Assembly (NCBI GenBank): GCA_946965045.2 | Contig: OX337235.1 | Span: forward strand, 682,001 to 746,000 | Direction of reading: 5' to 3' | From: Epithemia pelagica | Taxonomy: Eukaryota; Bacillariophyta; Bacillariophyceae; Surirellales; Surirellaceae | Length of the DNA: 64,000 nucleotides | Shown: piece after piece, positions 53,978 through 64,000 of the stretch | Layout of the letters: the number at the start of each line of letters is the position of its first letter | Numbering within the stretch: position 1 is the stretch's first letter | The notes under the pieces: generated by a model | Seen by the model: the letters and a program-made list of their open reading frames with translations, nothing else | Databases searched by the model: none | Told to the model about the DNA's origin: nothing | Program-made: the position numbers and the translations under genes

Positions 53978-55188
53978 TGTTACGTGCTTCGCAATCTTTG
54001 GACTTTTTGTGAACGATTGACGGCAAGGAAGACAAGCACACGTTGGATGTTGGTATGAAGTTTGTATAGAGACAAAATATATGGGCGTTGGATGTTGGAA
54101 TGAAGTTTGCAACCGTTTTTGGATCGCTTTAAAAGAGGAGGCAAACCCAACACGGCACCATGCACAGATCCATCCACGCGGCGATCCAACAAATCTGTCC
54201 GATCGCATCAAGTGGCGGCCCGTGGCAAACCCATTACAGCCACCCTTCTCAACCAACAGAAAATGTTCCTCGTCCCCTTACCGTTGACCATCTCGGTGGT
54301 CTCGGTTTTTTTGCCACCTCTCTCCTCTTCCATCGCCCATCGACTCCCCCTTTTGGTCCTCATGGACCACCCTCTGCAAAGACCCTTTCCTTGGCCTCTC
54401 TCCGACCCAGGGCGCCCCTAAACCAGAAGCCTTCGAACCCTTTGACAACCTTCGCAACTGTCCAACCAACTTTTCAGCTGCAAAACACCCCCACGAACCA
54501 TTGTCCTCCCGCACTCAGTCCCCTGACCCAGATCCCACCACCTTCCTTTCTCTCTCTGCGTACTCCAAAATTGCCCTTGGCCATGCAATGATCAATGGCC
54601 TTGCCAAACATATCCATCAACAACAAGCTCTCCATTGCGCACGCTCAATCCAAAACGAATCCGTAACTCCCCCCAAACCTACACACGTCCCCCCACTATG
54701 CTCCGTTTTGGCTCCAAGATTCACTGGATACAACCCCACTAGCCACGCCCGCCTAACGGCCGTGGTTTCCCTCTCAAAAAGATACCACAAAAGATCCAGA
54801 GAACATCCTCAACATGTCTATACCTACCTTGCATCATGGATCTAGATCTACAAAGAAATAGATCCTACTGCATGATCTCACTTATACCTGGTCGTTGTGT
54901 GCGATTGGGTCCAAGCCAACAAGGCACAGCCATGCAACTCTACGAGCTACGAGACTCTTATATTCTAGCATCAGAACCGGCAGAATCATGCAAAACAATT
55001 ATGACACCTACAGAGTATTGGAGTCGTTGTTTCTTCTATAGTTCCATCGGATGTCATTCGAAGGTAGTACGGTTTTCTTCTCAATTTCTCGATCGATTCG
55101 AAAGCAACTGGGAAAGAGGACGGTTTGGATAAAGGCACAGACAAAATGTTCCAGTCTCTCCCATGGACATAGTGTTTGGTGGTGCTTT
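53978..55188. other. Region between Kelch copy 1 and membrane gene copy X1
   Basis: About 1.2 kb, C-rich on the plus strand. Two plus-strand frames (54160-54591 and 54501-54845) are Pro/Ser/His-rich without domains. They overlap in different frames and could be relics of a gene or transposon. The part near 54000-54150 matches the upstream regions of Kelch copies 2 and 3. Confidence 0.35.
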
Positions 55189-56556
55189 CTAGACAAACTC
55201 CACGGATGGAGAGGAGGAAGACGACGACGACGACGACGAGGAACAATCGGATGGTGACAAGGGATCCTCGTTCTTCTTCTTCTTCTTCTTCTTCTTCTTC
55301 TTCTTCTTCTTCTTCTTCTTCTTCTTCTTCTTCTTCTTCTTCTTCTTGATGGTTGACCTTCCTCGATGCTGACGTTGCAAGGTGGACAAGGAATTGGAAT
55401 GTCTCTTGTTGCTGTTGTCGGTCGGTTGTATGGTGTGGAGTGTCCACCCAAGACACCGTTGGCGCCGCATGCGACGTGGAGGAGACGAAGCAGACAATGC
55501 GTCCTTCCGAGCAGAGTTATTGGATGATGACAAGAGACCTTGATGATCCAAATCCCCATTGCCAAAGAGTTGCAAATAATTGTCCATGGTCAAGACGAGA
55601 GGGTCCTCTGACACCGTGCCATCACCAATCGTCCCGTGAGCTGCATCAGGCGAATGGGGTGGTGTCGAGTCTCGAAACCACCACGTGAAACATCCATGGT
55701 GGCGTCGTCCTCGGACCGGAGACGAGGCGGACGAACCAGGCGACAAGGAGGATAACGACAATGTGGAAAAGGACGAGTCTGTTGTCGCCGGACGAGTGTC
55801 CCAATTGTAACTGGCATGAATGTTGCGCAATTGATCGTGACGGGCTTGTCGTTGCTTCCATCGTTAGTTGTTGTTCTTTTCTTGATCTTGTTGGTTGCCA
55901 CGATACCAAGCCATGACTCCCATTCCAAGGATGAGGAGGACAACAATGGCAATGACAATCCCTACGACTGCAGTTTCTTCCTGTTTTACGAAAGGAGAGG
56001 GAGCGTCCATGGGTACGCAAAAGGCGGCCGATAGGACTTGATGATGCTGCGACGACGACAGGGAAGAGGAGGAATTTGGGGGAATCCCGACATTTTCCTC
56101 CATGGCCTCAAACAAGTTGGCCTCGCGAGGCAGGCACTGCGTCGTAGTGGGTATCGATGAAACGGTCGTGGCCATGAAATAATCAGTGCCCAATGTCGTC
56201 GTCGTGGCGGCGTCCTCCAAACATGTGGGAGAAGGTTGCGACAAGCGACACCCGTGACAGGGCGTTCCGGTCCAAACCGTCGTGGTCACAGGCCATGCCG
56301 AATCCATGGCGGTATCCCCGAAATGGGAATTAGTCATTGGGGTGGTCAGCAACTCGAGGTTGGGACACGAGCGCCATTCGGTACCCACTGCTGCTTGTGT
56401 TGCTGCGGCGTCGTGACAAGCCTCTTGCATGGCGGTATGGGTCACGGGAGGATGGTTGGGATCGGGTAAGCGCACCATTCGTGGTACCAGAGTTAACGAG
56501 TGGGTCTTGGTGGTGGTTGTATCGTCCTCGTCTTGGTTCGCCGTCATTATCGGCAT
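55189..56556 (-). pseudogene. Single-pass membrane protein X, copy X1 (in-frame TAA)
   Basis: Reads from ATG 56556 through a Thr-rich extracellular-type region with scattered Cys (CHGCRLSQPSPTC) to one TM segment (VVGIVIAIVVLLILGMGVMAWY). The cytosolic tail starts RGNQQDQEKNNN and then meets TAA at 55866-55864. The same frame continues with RQARHDQLRNIHASYNWDTR, WWFRDST, LTMDNYLQLFGNGDL and MRRQRCLGWTLHT, as in copy X2, to PSVEFV. A Lys run of about 25 codons (55271-55347) sits near the end. No known family. The tail, conserved between copies, suggests the frame was once selected. The start is uncertain because other copies lack this part. Confidence 0.55.
55271..55347. repeat. (TTC)n microsatellite within copy X1
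   Basis: About 25 perfect trinucleotides. On the gene strand it is (GAA/AAG)n and encodes a Lys run. It is absent from copy X2, where KRSTNNKDNKRNGN occupies the site. Confidence 0.95.
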
Positions 56557-56820
56557 TGTCTTGGGGGACCATATAAGTGCTGCCACAATCCCTCGGAACC
56601 GTAGTCGACCGTCGACACGTGAACAACAGGCGTGGAGTCATGACAATTCTTTGGATGGGAATCGACGACTTGAATGCGTCGCAATGGAAGAGAGTAATTT
56701 TTGTCGCATTATGCACTTCTTTACCAGAATAAAATAAGCCTGCGCTATTTGGACAAAACAATCACCACTCTATTTAATAGTCTCCTCGTTGCATGTGGCA
56801 TCCGTCCCTTCATCACCACG

Positions 56821-57987
56821 TCACGTATTGGTCCTCGCTCGTTTACAGGCTACTGTCGAGCGCGAGCCGGGTGTTTTCTTGGCATCTCGGATACAACTTT
56901 GTTCCTGACGATGGTGGTACCATTGGTTCGGTTGCTGCTCACAGAGTCGCCGAAAACACCACGTATGCCTGTCCATCAAGGATACTGTCTCACAGGAAGG
57001 ATACCCAGATCCACTAATCACGGCAATTTGATTGGCAACAGTCACCACACTGCAGTTTTGACGCATTTGTTTGAGTGGTGGGAGATTCCAGACATGGTTG
57101 CGGTACGTATCCAAAATATCCACAGTGTTGCCTTGTCCTGCCACAACCAGGCAGGATCTCACGGTGACCACGACCGGGTAAGGGAAACGCCGGCATTCGG
57201 AAAGGACAAAATCAGAGTGGGTCGTCCAACCGGGCGAAGAGGAAATGAGAGCCGCAACAGTCTCCTCCGTTGTCTCTTTACTGCCCAAAGGTTGCTTTGG
57301 AAAGTCCCAATACTCCACCGAGCGTCCAACTACAAAGATGCGGTCTTGCCCTAAAACGGTACTTGAACACCATTTTCGAGGAGTGTTCATGGATGGTCCC
57401 TCAATGACAGTGTGGTTGATGGTGTCAATAATGTCAACTGACGACAAGCCCCATTGCCGCCTATGGTTGCATCCACCCATCACCACAATGTAACGATTTT
57501 GAACTGCAACCGCGGAACATCCTTTCCGTCTCGTTGATAGTCGACATTTCAATGTTGTCCATTTCTTTTCGGGTCTCGCTGATGATTGCAGCAAATGATC
57601 CACGTCCATCCGTTCAATACAATTCAAATTTGTGCTTATTCTATCTCCACTGAAATGGCCTCCCAGAACGTAAACATCTCCATTGCACACCACCGCTGCA
57701 AACTTGCAACGTTTCTTGTTCATAGGTGGACCTTTTCGCCACCACTTGGATGGTTCTGATAAATCCAATAACAGCACGGAATTGAGAATGTCATGGACGT
57801 TTCGATGTCCTCCCATCACGGCTACCGTTTGTGCCTGGTCGTTGTTGGGATGATGGAGTACGACCGAAGCGTGGTACATACGCCATCCACCATCCAGAGG
57901 AGGCCAGTCCTCTTCCTTCCATTCGGCTGTCTCGTCCGACAAGACAAGCCCCGACTTCCATGCTGGCTCTTGCAGTGTCATTGTCAT
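56821..57987 (-). CDS. Kelch-type propeller protein, copy 2
   Basis: 388 aa from ATG 57987 (MTMTLQEPAW). Same organisation as copy 1, with blades at VAVMGGHRN, VYVLGGHFSG, IVVMGGCNH and the Cys/Arg-rich end LCEQQPNQW...CKRARTNT. No lesions. 3' flanks of copies 1, 2 and 3 are also similar (for example cacgtattggtcctcgctcg), so duplication included non-coding DNA. The gene lies directly upstream (minus strand) of X1 and may share the interval of about 260 bp with its 5' end. Confidence 0.72.
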   Translation of the reverse strand: MTMTLQEPAWKSGLVLSDETAEWKEEDWPPLDGGWRMYHASVVLHHPNNDQAQTVAVMGGHRNVHDILNSVLLLDLSEPSKWWRKGPPMNKKRCKFAAVVCNGDVYVLGGHFSGDRISTNLNCIERMDVDHLLQSSARPEKKWTTLKCRLSTRRKGCSAVAVQNRYIVVMGGCNHRRQWGLSSVDIIDTINHTVIEGPSMNTPRKWCSSTVLGQDRIFVVGRSVEYWDFPKQPLGSKETTEETVAALISSSPGWTTHSDFVLSECRRFPYPVVVTVRSCLVVAGQGNTVDILDTYRNHVWNLPPLKQMRQNCSVVTVANQIAVISGSGYPSCETVSLMDRHTWCFRRLCEQQPNQWYHHRQEQSCIRDAKKTPGSRSTVACKRARTNT

Positions 57988-58654
57988 GCTTTGGACTTTT
58001 TGTGAACGATTGACCAAAGAGGTCGCAAGAAAGACAATCACACGTTGTGGATGTTGGAATGAAGTTTGTATGTCGGAATGAAGTTTGTACAAAGACAAAG
58101 ACACATTTTGGATGTTGGAATGAAGTTTGTAACCTTAACCGCTTTTGGATCGCTTTAAAAAGCAGAGACAAACCCAACACGGGACCATGTACGGATCCAT
58201 CTCGACTTTTGTTCCAAAGAAGATACAGATATACGGATTACGGATGCCCACCAAAGATCCAGAAAATCTTCCACACATGACTATACCTACCCTGTATCAT
58301 GGATCCACAAACAAAGAAGCGAGACTACAAGACCTTGTGGAATGATCTCACCTATAGTCGTTGTGTGTGATTGCGTTCAAGCCATCAAAAGGCACAGTGA
58401 TGCAACTCCACGACACTTTCTTATTCTAGGATCAAAACCGGCAGAATCATGGACCATGGACCATGCCATACAATGATGGAACCTACAGCGAGTATTGAAG
58501 TCGTTGTTTCGTCTAAAATTCCATTGGATGTCATTCTAAGGTAGTACGATTCTCTTGTCAATTTCTCGATTCGAAACCAGCTCATGGTGGATTCGCTATT
58601 CGCTTGCACAACGGATGCTCTCTGTCTCCCAGGGAAACTGTGTTCTGCTACACT
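57988..58654. other. Spacer between Kelch copy 2 and membrane gene copy X2
   Basis: About 670 bp. Contains AT-rich repeats of ttggaatgaagtttgt near 58060-58130, also found upstream of Kelch copy 1 (near 54050-54115). No gene recognised. Confidence 0.4.
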
Positions 58655-59636
58655 CTAGACAAACTCCACAGATGGCGAGGAGGAAGATGGGGATAAGGGA
58701 TTCCCGTTCCTCTTGTTGTCTTTGTTGTTGGTCGACCTTTTTCGATGCTGACGTTGCAAGGTGGACAAGGAGTTGGAATGTCGCTTCTTGTTGTTGTTGG
58801 TGTAGTCGGTCGGTTGGTTGGTGTGGAGTGTCCACCCACGACACTGTTGGCGCCGCATGCGACGAGGAGGAGGAGAAGAAGCACACAATTCGTCACTCAA
58901 CAAAGAGGAAGAAGGGTTCTTGGCCGTTGACGATAAAGTGGACAAGCGACCTCGACGATTCAAATCCCCATTGCCAAAGAGTTGCAAATAATCGTCCATG
59001 GTCAAGACGGGAGGGACATTTGGTACCGTTGCATCACCAATTGCCCCGTGAGCTGGATCGGGAGAATGAGGCGTCGTTCTTGTCGAGTCGCGAAACCACC
59101 ACGAGATGAAACCATGGTCGTCCTCGGACTGGAGAAAAGGAGTCGGACGAACCAGGCGACGAGGACGACGGTGACGTGGAAAAGGACGCGTCTGTTGTCG
59201 CAAGAGGAGTTTCCTAATCGTAGCTGGCATGAATGTTGCGCAATTGATCGTGACGGGCTTGTCGCTGTTTGCCCAGTTGTTGTTCTTGTCGTTGTTGTTG
59301 CTGGTGGTTGCCACCATACCAAGCCAGGACTCCCATTCCATGAAGGACGACAAGAACAATACTGACAATGACAATCCGCACGACAACAGTTGTCTCGTTG
59401 GGCGAGGGCTGGTAACGAGAAGGAGGGTCCATGGGTACGCAACAGGCTGCCCATATGACTTGTGGATGCTGCTGCGACAACGAAGTCGACGAGGAATTTT
59501 GGGAAAACCAGACATTTTGCTCCATGGGCTGAAACAGGTTGGTCTCGCGAGGAAGCCACTGTATCATTTGCCACTGGGGGTGCCATGTCGTTGTGGAGTT
59601 GTTCGTAGTAGAGATTCACGAAACGGTCGTGGCCAT
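58655..59636 (-). pseudogene. Single-pass membrane protein X, copy X2 (several lesions)
   Basis: Paralogue of X1. From MATTVS (59636) it meets TGA at 59618-59616. It then continues with LPRETNLFQPMEQNV, a TM segment (VVVRIVIVSIVLVVLHGMGVLAWY) and RQARHDQLRNIHASYD before TAG at 59216-59214. A deletion of about 4 bp near 59115 relative to X1 shifts the remaining tail into another frame, where WWFRDST, LTMDDYLQLFGNGDL and MRRQQCRGWTLHT are read to the end PSVEFV. The 5' part of X1 is missing. Clearly non-functional if the sequence is right. Confidence 0.7.
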
Positions 59637-59932
59637 GATGCGAGAAAACAAGTGAATCATTTTGTAAACTGCACTCTCCTTAATGATTTTGCTCCCCAAC
59701 GCATGTATGTCGTAGTTTATTCGGACATGTCAAATAGAAGAGAGTGATTCATGGAGAATAATCAACTTCTTTACTAGAATGATAAGCCTGCGCTATTTGG
59801 ACAAAACATTCACTGATCTATTTAGTAGTCTCTTCGTTGCTGAACATGCCATGTGTTCCACATTGCACAATTCCGTCCCTTTTAATCGCCACGTCACGTA
59901 TTGGTCCTCGCTCGTTTACAGGCTAATGTCGA

Positions 59933-61052
59933 TTACGAGCAGGGAGTTCGATTGGCATCTCGGATACCACATTGTTCCTGATGACGGTGGTACCATTCGT
60001 TCGGTTGCTGCTCACAGAGTCGTCGAAAACACCACGTATTCCGGTCCATCAAGGATACTTTCTCACAGGAAGGATACCAATATCCACTAATCACGGCAAT
60101 TTGATTGGCAAAAGTCACCACACTGCAGTTGTGACGGATTTGTTTGAGTGGTGGCAGATTCCAGACAAGATTGCGGTTCGTATCCAAAATTTTCACAGTG
60201 TTGCCTTTTCCTGCCACAACCAGGCAGGATCTCACAGCGGCCACTACCGGGTTAGGGAAACGCCAGTATTCGGAAATTACGAAATCAGAGTGGGTCGTCC
60301 AACCGGGCGAAGAGGAAATAAGTGCCGAAATAGTCCCCTCTGATGTCTCTTTATTGCCAAAAGGTTGCTTTGGAAAGTCCCAATACTCCACCGAGCCGTG
60401 TGCGACGCCTCCAACTACAAAGATGCGGTCTTGCCGTAAAACGGTACTGGAACACCATTCTCGAGGAGTGTTCATGGATGGTCCTTCAATGACATTGTGG
60501 TTGATGGTGTCAATAATCTCAACTGACGACAAGTCCAATCCTTGCCCTTGGTTCCATCCACCCATTACCACAACGAATCGATTTTGAACTGCAACAGCGG
60601 AACATCCTTTCCGTCTCGTTGATGGTCCATTTCTCTTTGGATCTTGCTGATGATTGCAGCAAATCATTGACATCCATCCGTTCCATACAATTTAAACTTG
60701 ACTTTTCATACAAACCTGAATTGCCTCCCAGAACGTAAACTCCTCCATTGCACACCACCGCGGCAAGTGCACAACGTCTCTTGTTCATAGGTGGTCCTTT
60801 TCGCCACCGCTTGGATGGTTCTGATAAATCCAATAACAGCACGGAATTGAGAATGCCTCGTCCTGTTTGAAGTCCTCCCAACACGACAACCGTTTGTGCT
60901 TGGTTGTTCTCGGGATGATCGAGTACGACCGAAGCGTGATAGGTACGCCATCCACCCTCCAGAGGTGGCCAGTCCTCTTCATTCCATTCTTCTGCCTCGT
61001 CCGACAAGACAAGCCCCGACTGCCATGCTTCCTCTTGCAGTGTCATCGTCAT
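59933..61052 (-). pseudogene. Kelch-type propeller protein, copy 3 (17-bp deletion)
   Basis: From ATG 61052 (MTMTLQEEAW) the frame matches copies 1 and 2 up to KEKWT, then shifts. Compared with copy 2, about 17 bp are missing near 60624-60627. The second part resumes in another frame at STRRKGCSAVAVQNRF and ends at 59933. Blades: VVVLGGLQTG, VYVLGGNSG, VVVMGGWNQ, IAVISGYWYP. It also has four extra residues (GVAHG against G) after IFVV. It is more diverged than copies 1 and 2 are from each other. Confidence 0.75.
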
Positions 61053-62084
61053 GTACTTAGCAATTAGCAATCTTTGGACTTGACAGCAAAAGAGGTTTGT
61101 TGGAATAAAGTATTCAGCCGCTTTTAGGTCGCTTTAAAATAGGAGACAAACCCAACATGGCACCATGCAAAGATCCATCCACGAGGCTGAATAAATCCCG
61201 CCAACAGGTCGCATATTGGCGGATACATGGTCGCATATTGGCGAATATGCATCGCCTACATATGCTGCTACGCATCTAGGTAGTTTTCTAGTCATAATTT
61301 TGGTCTAGCCACTTGTTGCACGCCGTATACACCGTGTTATAGCGTGTAGTGGCAGGATTTATACAGTTTATCAAACCCAAACGCTGCAGCCGCAGTAGTT
61401 TAGTTGGTTTATGTACGATGTTGGCATGGAAGGTCTGGGGTTCGACTCCCCATGATTTATCGGACGACCGGCCGTTGGACCCTATATCGGGCCCCACCTC
61501 TCCGATGGTAAATCAAAATGACCAGATAGTGCATCGGCGTCCGACTGTCCCCTAACTATATTCCAATTTTAACCAGGACTATGCTGCCTCGGATATTCTA
61601 AATGCTAAGGTGCTCTGTTTGCACCATGTGAGAACTATGTCGAGTTTTGCTCTTTGCCTTTTGCCCGTACTGGCAGCGGCTGATCACCGCTTGGGTGTGT
61701 TCGCGCTAAGCTACTCGTCACGGTATGCTTGCGGCACTACTTATAGTTCACACTCGTGATGTGTGACCCATGGCACTCTCCCACGTGACGGGGAGCACTC
61801 GCTTAAGTGAGCGATTGTTTTGGTAATCTTTTCTCCATACATGAAAATATAGGTACCTCCTTTTGCACTGTGCCGACGCACACGTCCTAAGTATTTGTTC
61901 TCTGCCGACTGCAGCGCAAACGCAAGTCGACACTACTTGTGCACCTTAATTCCAGGTAGAATCGCGAAATCTGCAATCTGCATCACCTTTTGGCAATGCC
62001 TCCACACTTCTGTGTTTTTTTGCCTGTGTTTTGCTCTGAACCTCTCCTGCTTCTGGCTCTCTTGCTTTCCTTTTGCCTGCCACC
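61053..62084. other. Upstream of retroelement 3, with a tRNA-like sequence
   Basis: About 1 kb. Holds the tRNA-like element at 61389-61462. The part after about 61600 may be the LTR and leader of retroelement 3, but its partner lies outside the window, so no boundary can be set. A short inverted repeat TCGCTtaAGTGAGCGA lies near 61799-61814. Confidence 0.4.
61389..61462 (+). repeat. tRNA-derived sequence with A and B boxes (SINE-like)
   Basis: An A-box-like TAGTTTAGTTGG at 61396 and a perfect B box GGTTCGACTCC at 61439 lie 43 nt apart, as in tRNA genes. The T-arm folds perfectly (TGGGG-TTCGACT-CCCCA). The 5' and 3' acceptor strands do not pair and no clear anticodon arm forms. A SINE head or degenerate tRNA is therefore more likely than a working tRNA. 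Confidence 0.55.
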
Positions 62085-63639
62085 ATGTCTTCATCCACTG
62101 CCCCTGAAAATCCCAAGGAAGATTTCAAGGCTGCCGTTAAACGCTGTGGATACAATGATGCCACCGTTACCTACATCATTGAGCAGGGTTTTGATGATGC
62201 TCAATTGTTCATGACTGCTGCGGTCCATCAAGTGCCGTCGATGTTGAAGATGATGGCAAAGACCCCTCCAGAGAACGGGGCCTTTCCCTTCAGTGCTAAC
62301 CTGCAGCTCCACGGCTTCCGAATGTGGCTCGAATACCGTTTGTCTCGTGGTCAGGCTCTTAAAGTCTCACTTTTCTCTGATCCGCCCCTGATCAAGAAAT
62401 GGACCAAACGTACCCAGGAACTGTTTGCACTCAACAAGGAAGTTGCCTCCGATGAACTGACCCCACCGAAAGAGTTGACTTCGTTTACTCAGTGGGAGGT
62501 GTTTAACGATGCCTTGCTCACGTTCCTCGCACAGCATCGCAATCCCACAACGGGTGTCCCTTTGACTTACATCCTTCGTTAAACTAAGCCTGTCGGTTCT
62601 AAAAGCAAGGAATGCTGCCTACGATACTATCGATGACGATTTGATTGCTACTACTATCCTGCAAGGTGATCAGTATGCCCTTGACAATCAACGCGTCTTC
62701 ACACTGATGAAACCTTTCCTTGTTGGCGGACCTGGCCTGACGTTCATCAAGCCACACCAAAAGAAGAAGGACGGCCGTGAGGCGTATCTTGCGTTGACTC
62801 GCCAAGCTACTGGAACAGCAGCTGTCACCATCCGCAAGAAAGAAGCATACGCTGCTATTGCCGACGCAAAGTTTACAGGCCGCGGTCGTTTCTCGTATCA
62901 ACAATATGTTCACCGCCATCAGAAAGCTCATAATACGTTGGCTGAACTTGATGAACCCGTTGCCAAAACCAAAAAGGTAACCGATTTCCTCAAAGGTATA
63001 TCGGATCCCTCTTTGGCGGCGGGAAAGACGGTCGTCAACGGTGACGCAGCAAAGCTTTCTGATTTTGAAGCATGCCAGCAGTATTTTGGCACGTTGATTG
63101 CTGCATCCCGTACCGACAAGACCAATGACGAGAATCGAAAGATTGCTGGTGTGGGTACGACTAAGACTAGTGGAAAGAAGAATGGTCGTAACAAGCAGAA
63201 TAAAAAGAAGACGCGTCATTACAGTTTGGATGAATGGCGCAAGCTCTCTGATGAAGAGAAGGCCGAAATCCTCCGTGCCCGTAAAGAACAGAAAGACAAA
63301 GAACAGAAAGACGCTAATGGAAAGCGCAAGGCCGGAGCCGTGCGAACTGAAGATGAAAATGGCTCTCGCAAGTTGAGTAAAACTGAAACTCCAAAGTCTG
63401 ATGACATGAAATTGGAGACCACTGACCTGGATGGGGACGACGCGCCGAACCATTCCGAGCCTGATCCTCCTGTTGCTGATGAACCGACTGTTCCCAAAAC
63501 CTCAGCCGGAAACAGTTTCGGACGCTTTGCCCATAGTAAAAAAGGATCTACAAAGCCGCACAACCCTGATGAAACCAAGGAGCCTACAACTGCCGTTGCG
63601 AAAGCTGCCCTTGCTGATAAGGCCACAAAGCAGACCTGA
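62085..63639 (+). pseudogene. Retroelement 3 gag, with two lesions
   Basis: ATG at 62085 in a strong context (CCACCATGT). The first part runs to PLTYILR, then TAA at 62580-62582. An extra A in the AAAA at 62601-62604 shifts the frame; after it ARNAAYDTIDDDL follows in the frame of the second part. That part has FIKPHQKKKDGREAYLAL, YQQYVHRHQKAHNTL, FLKGISDPSL and a long Lys/Glu-rich tail (EEKAEILRARKEQKDKEQK), typical of a gag type I associate with diatom retroelements. It ends in TGA at 63637-63639. No CCHC knuckle was seen. Confidence 0.7.
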
Positions 63640-64000
63640 GGCTGTGTGCCCAGTGATGAAATTGATAAAACAAATCTTATCCGTCCACATTTCTCACTTG
63701 TAGGCACCCCTACCTTCAGCTTAGCCTTTGCACACCGTTTATGTGCTGCCGTATCACAGTCCCATACCACTGATCCGATTGATCTGACATGTGAAATGGA
63801 CTCGCATGCTGACACTTGTTGTGTTGGTCGCAACTTTGTGAAATTCAGGGAACCTGACCGTTACATCACTGTTTCCCCACTCTCAGAGGAATATAAACCC
63901 CTCGAGCGTATCCCCGTCACCACGACCGCCACTGTCTGGACTGATGCCCACAACAATAGTTATCTATTGCTGTTTCACGAGTCGTTATTCTTCGGGGACC
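63640..64000 (+). CDS. Retroelement 3 pol, N-terminal part (protease)
   Basis: Open from directly after the gag TGA to the window end, in the same frame as the second part of gag. CEMDSHADTCCVGRNF at about 63790 resembles the DSHADTC protease-like motif common in protist retroelements, in which the Gly of D-S-G is replaced. Further pol domains would lie beyond the window. Confidence 0.65.

Larger units (their letters stand above)
62085..64000 (+). mobile_element. Retroelement 3, 5' part, cut by window end
   Basis: Gag-like region followed by an in-frame TGA and the start of pol with a protease-like motif. LTRs cannot be defined because the right end is outside the window. Distinct from elements 1 and 2 in gag and protease. 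Confidence 0.75.

Noticed and set aside
54160-54845. Plus-strand Pro/Ser-rich genes
   Set aside because: Overlapping frames without domains in C-rich DNA; no start or splice support.
61389-61462. Functional tRNA gene
   Set aside because: Acceptor strands do not pair and no convincing anticodon arm is present.
7561-63639. A genome-wide recoding of UGA as sense
   Set aside because: TGA also ends clear genes (SET gene at 6732, element 2 pol at 37206), and TAA and TAG lesions occur too.
1-64000. CRISPR arrays, bacterial operons or prophage
   Set aside because: No spacer-repeat pattern; spliced genes and LTR elements show a eukaryotic nuclear sequence.

Overview
This window looks like nuclear DNA from a diatom, most probably a pennate one. 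That is an inference from several things: short GT-AG introns of about 90-130 bp, Ty1/copia-type retrotransposons, an Asp-Ser-His-Ala-Asp type retroelement protease, Ser/Pro/Thr-rich secreted proteins and a Sec14-like family. Coding density is moderate, transposon load is high, and a large share of the genes are broken.

Layout. 0.3-6.7 kb: one gene with three near-identical in-frame units, each carrying two SET-like domains, behind a signal peptide. 7-8.8 kb: YWTD-propeller gene copy A, broken by a TGA. 9.7-10.4 kb: a basic hypothetical protein. 11.6-13.1 kb: a DEG/ENaC-type channel with three lesions. 13.8-14.9 kb: a ubiquitin-like plus RING protein. 15.4-19.4 kb: a membrane-anchored protein with two sulfotransferase-like domains. 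20-21 kb: truncated YWTD copy B. 22.4-37.5 kb: YWTD copy C, split by two complete Copia elements (23657-29945 and 30307-37444), each with target-site duplications. 38.8-41.3 kb: a disordered Ser-rich protein. 41.3-44.2 kb: gene-poor DNA with palindromes. 44.2-46 kb: a DHHC palmitoyltransferase. 47.9-49.2 kb: a Sec14/CRAL-TRIO-like protein. 49.6-51 kb: a broken phosphatidylserine decarboxylase. 51.7-52.5 kb: a short-chain dehydrogenase. 52.8-61 kb: three Kelch-type genes interleaved with two copies of a degenerate single-pass membrane protein gene, the product of segmental duplication. 61-64 kb: a tRNA-like sequence and the 5' part of a third retroelement.

The most striking pattern is in the retroelements. 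In all three, gag and pol lie in the same reading frame and are separated by one TGA. In the two complete elements a strong GC hairpin follows the stop within 4-8 nt, and the pol side opens with a hydrophobic segment followed by an Arg/Lys-rich stretch. This suggests UGA readthrough as the route to Gag-Pol. Both complete elements also have primer-binding sites that resemble internal parts of tRNA-Met rather than a tRNA 3' end.

The second theme is decay and duplication: the YWTD family (three copies, none intact), the channel, the decarboxylase, the third Kelch copy and both membrane-protein copies carry nonsense codons or small indels. Either this is a pseudogene-rich region or the assembly carries residual single-base errors; reads are needed to tell.
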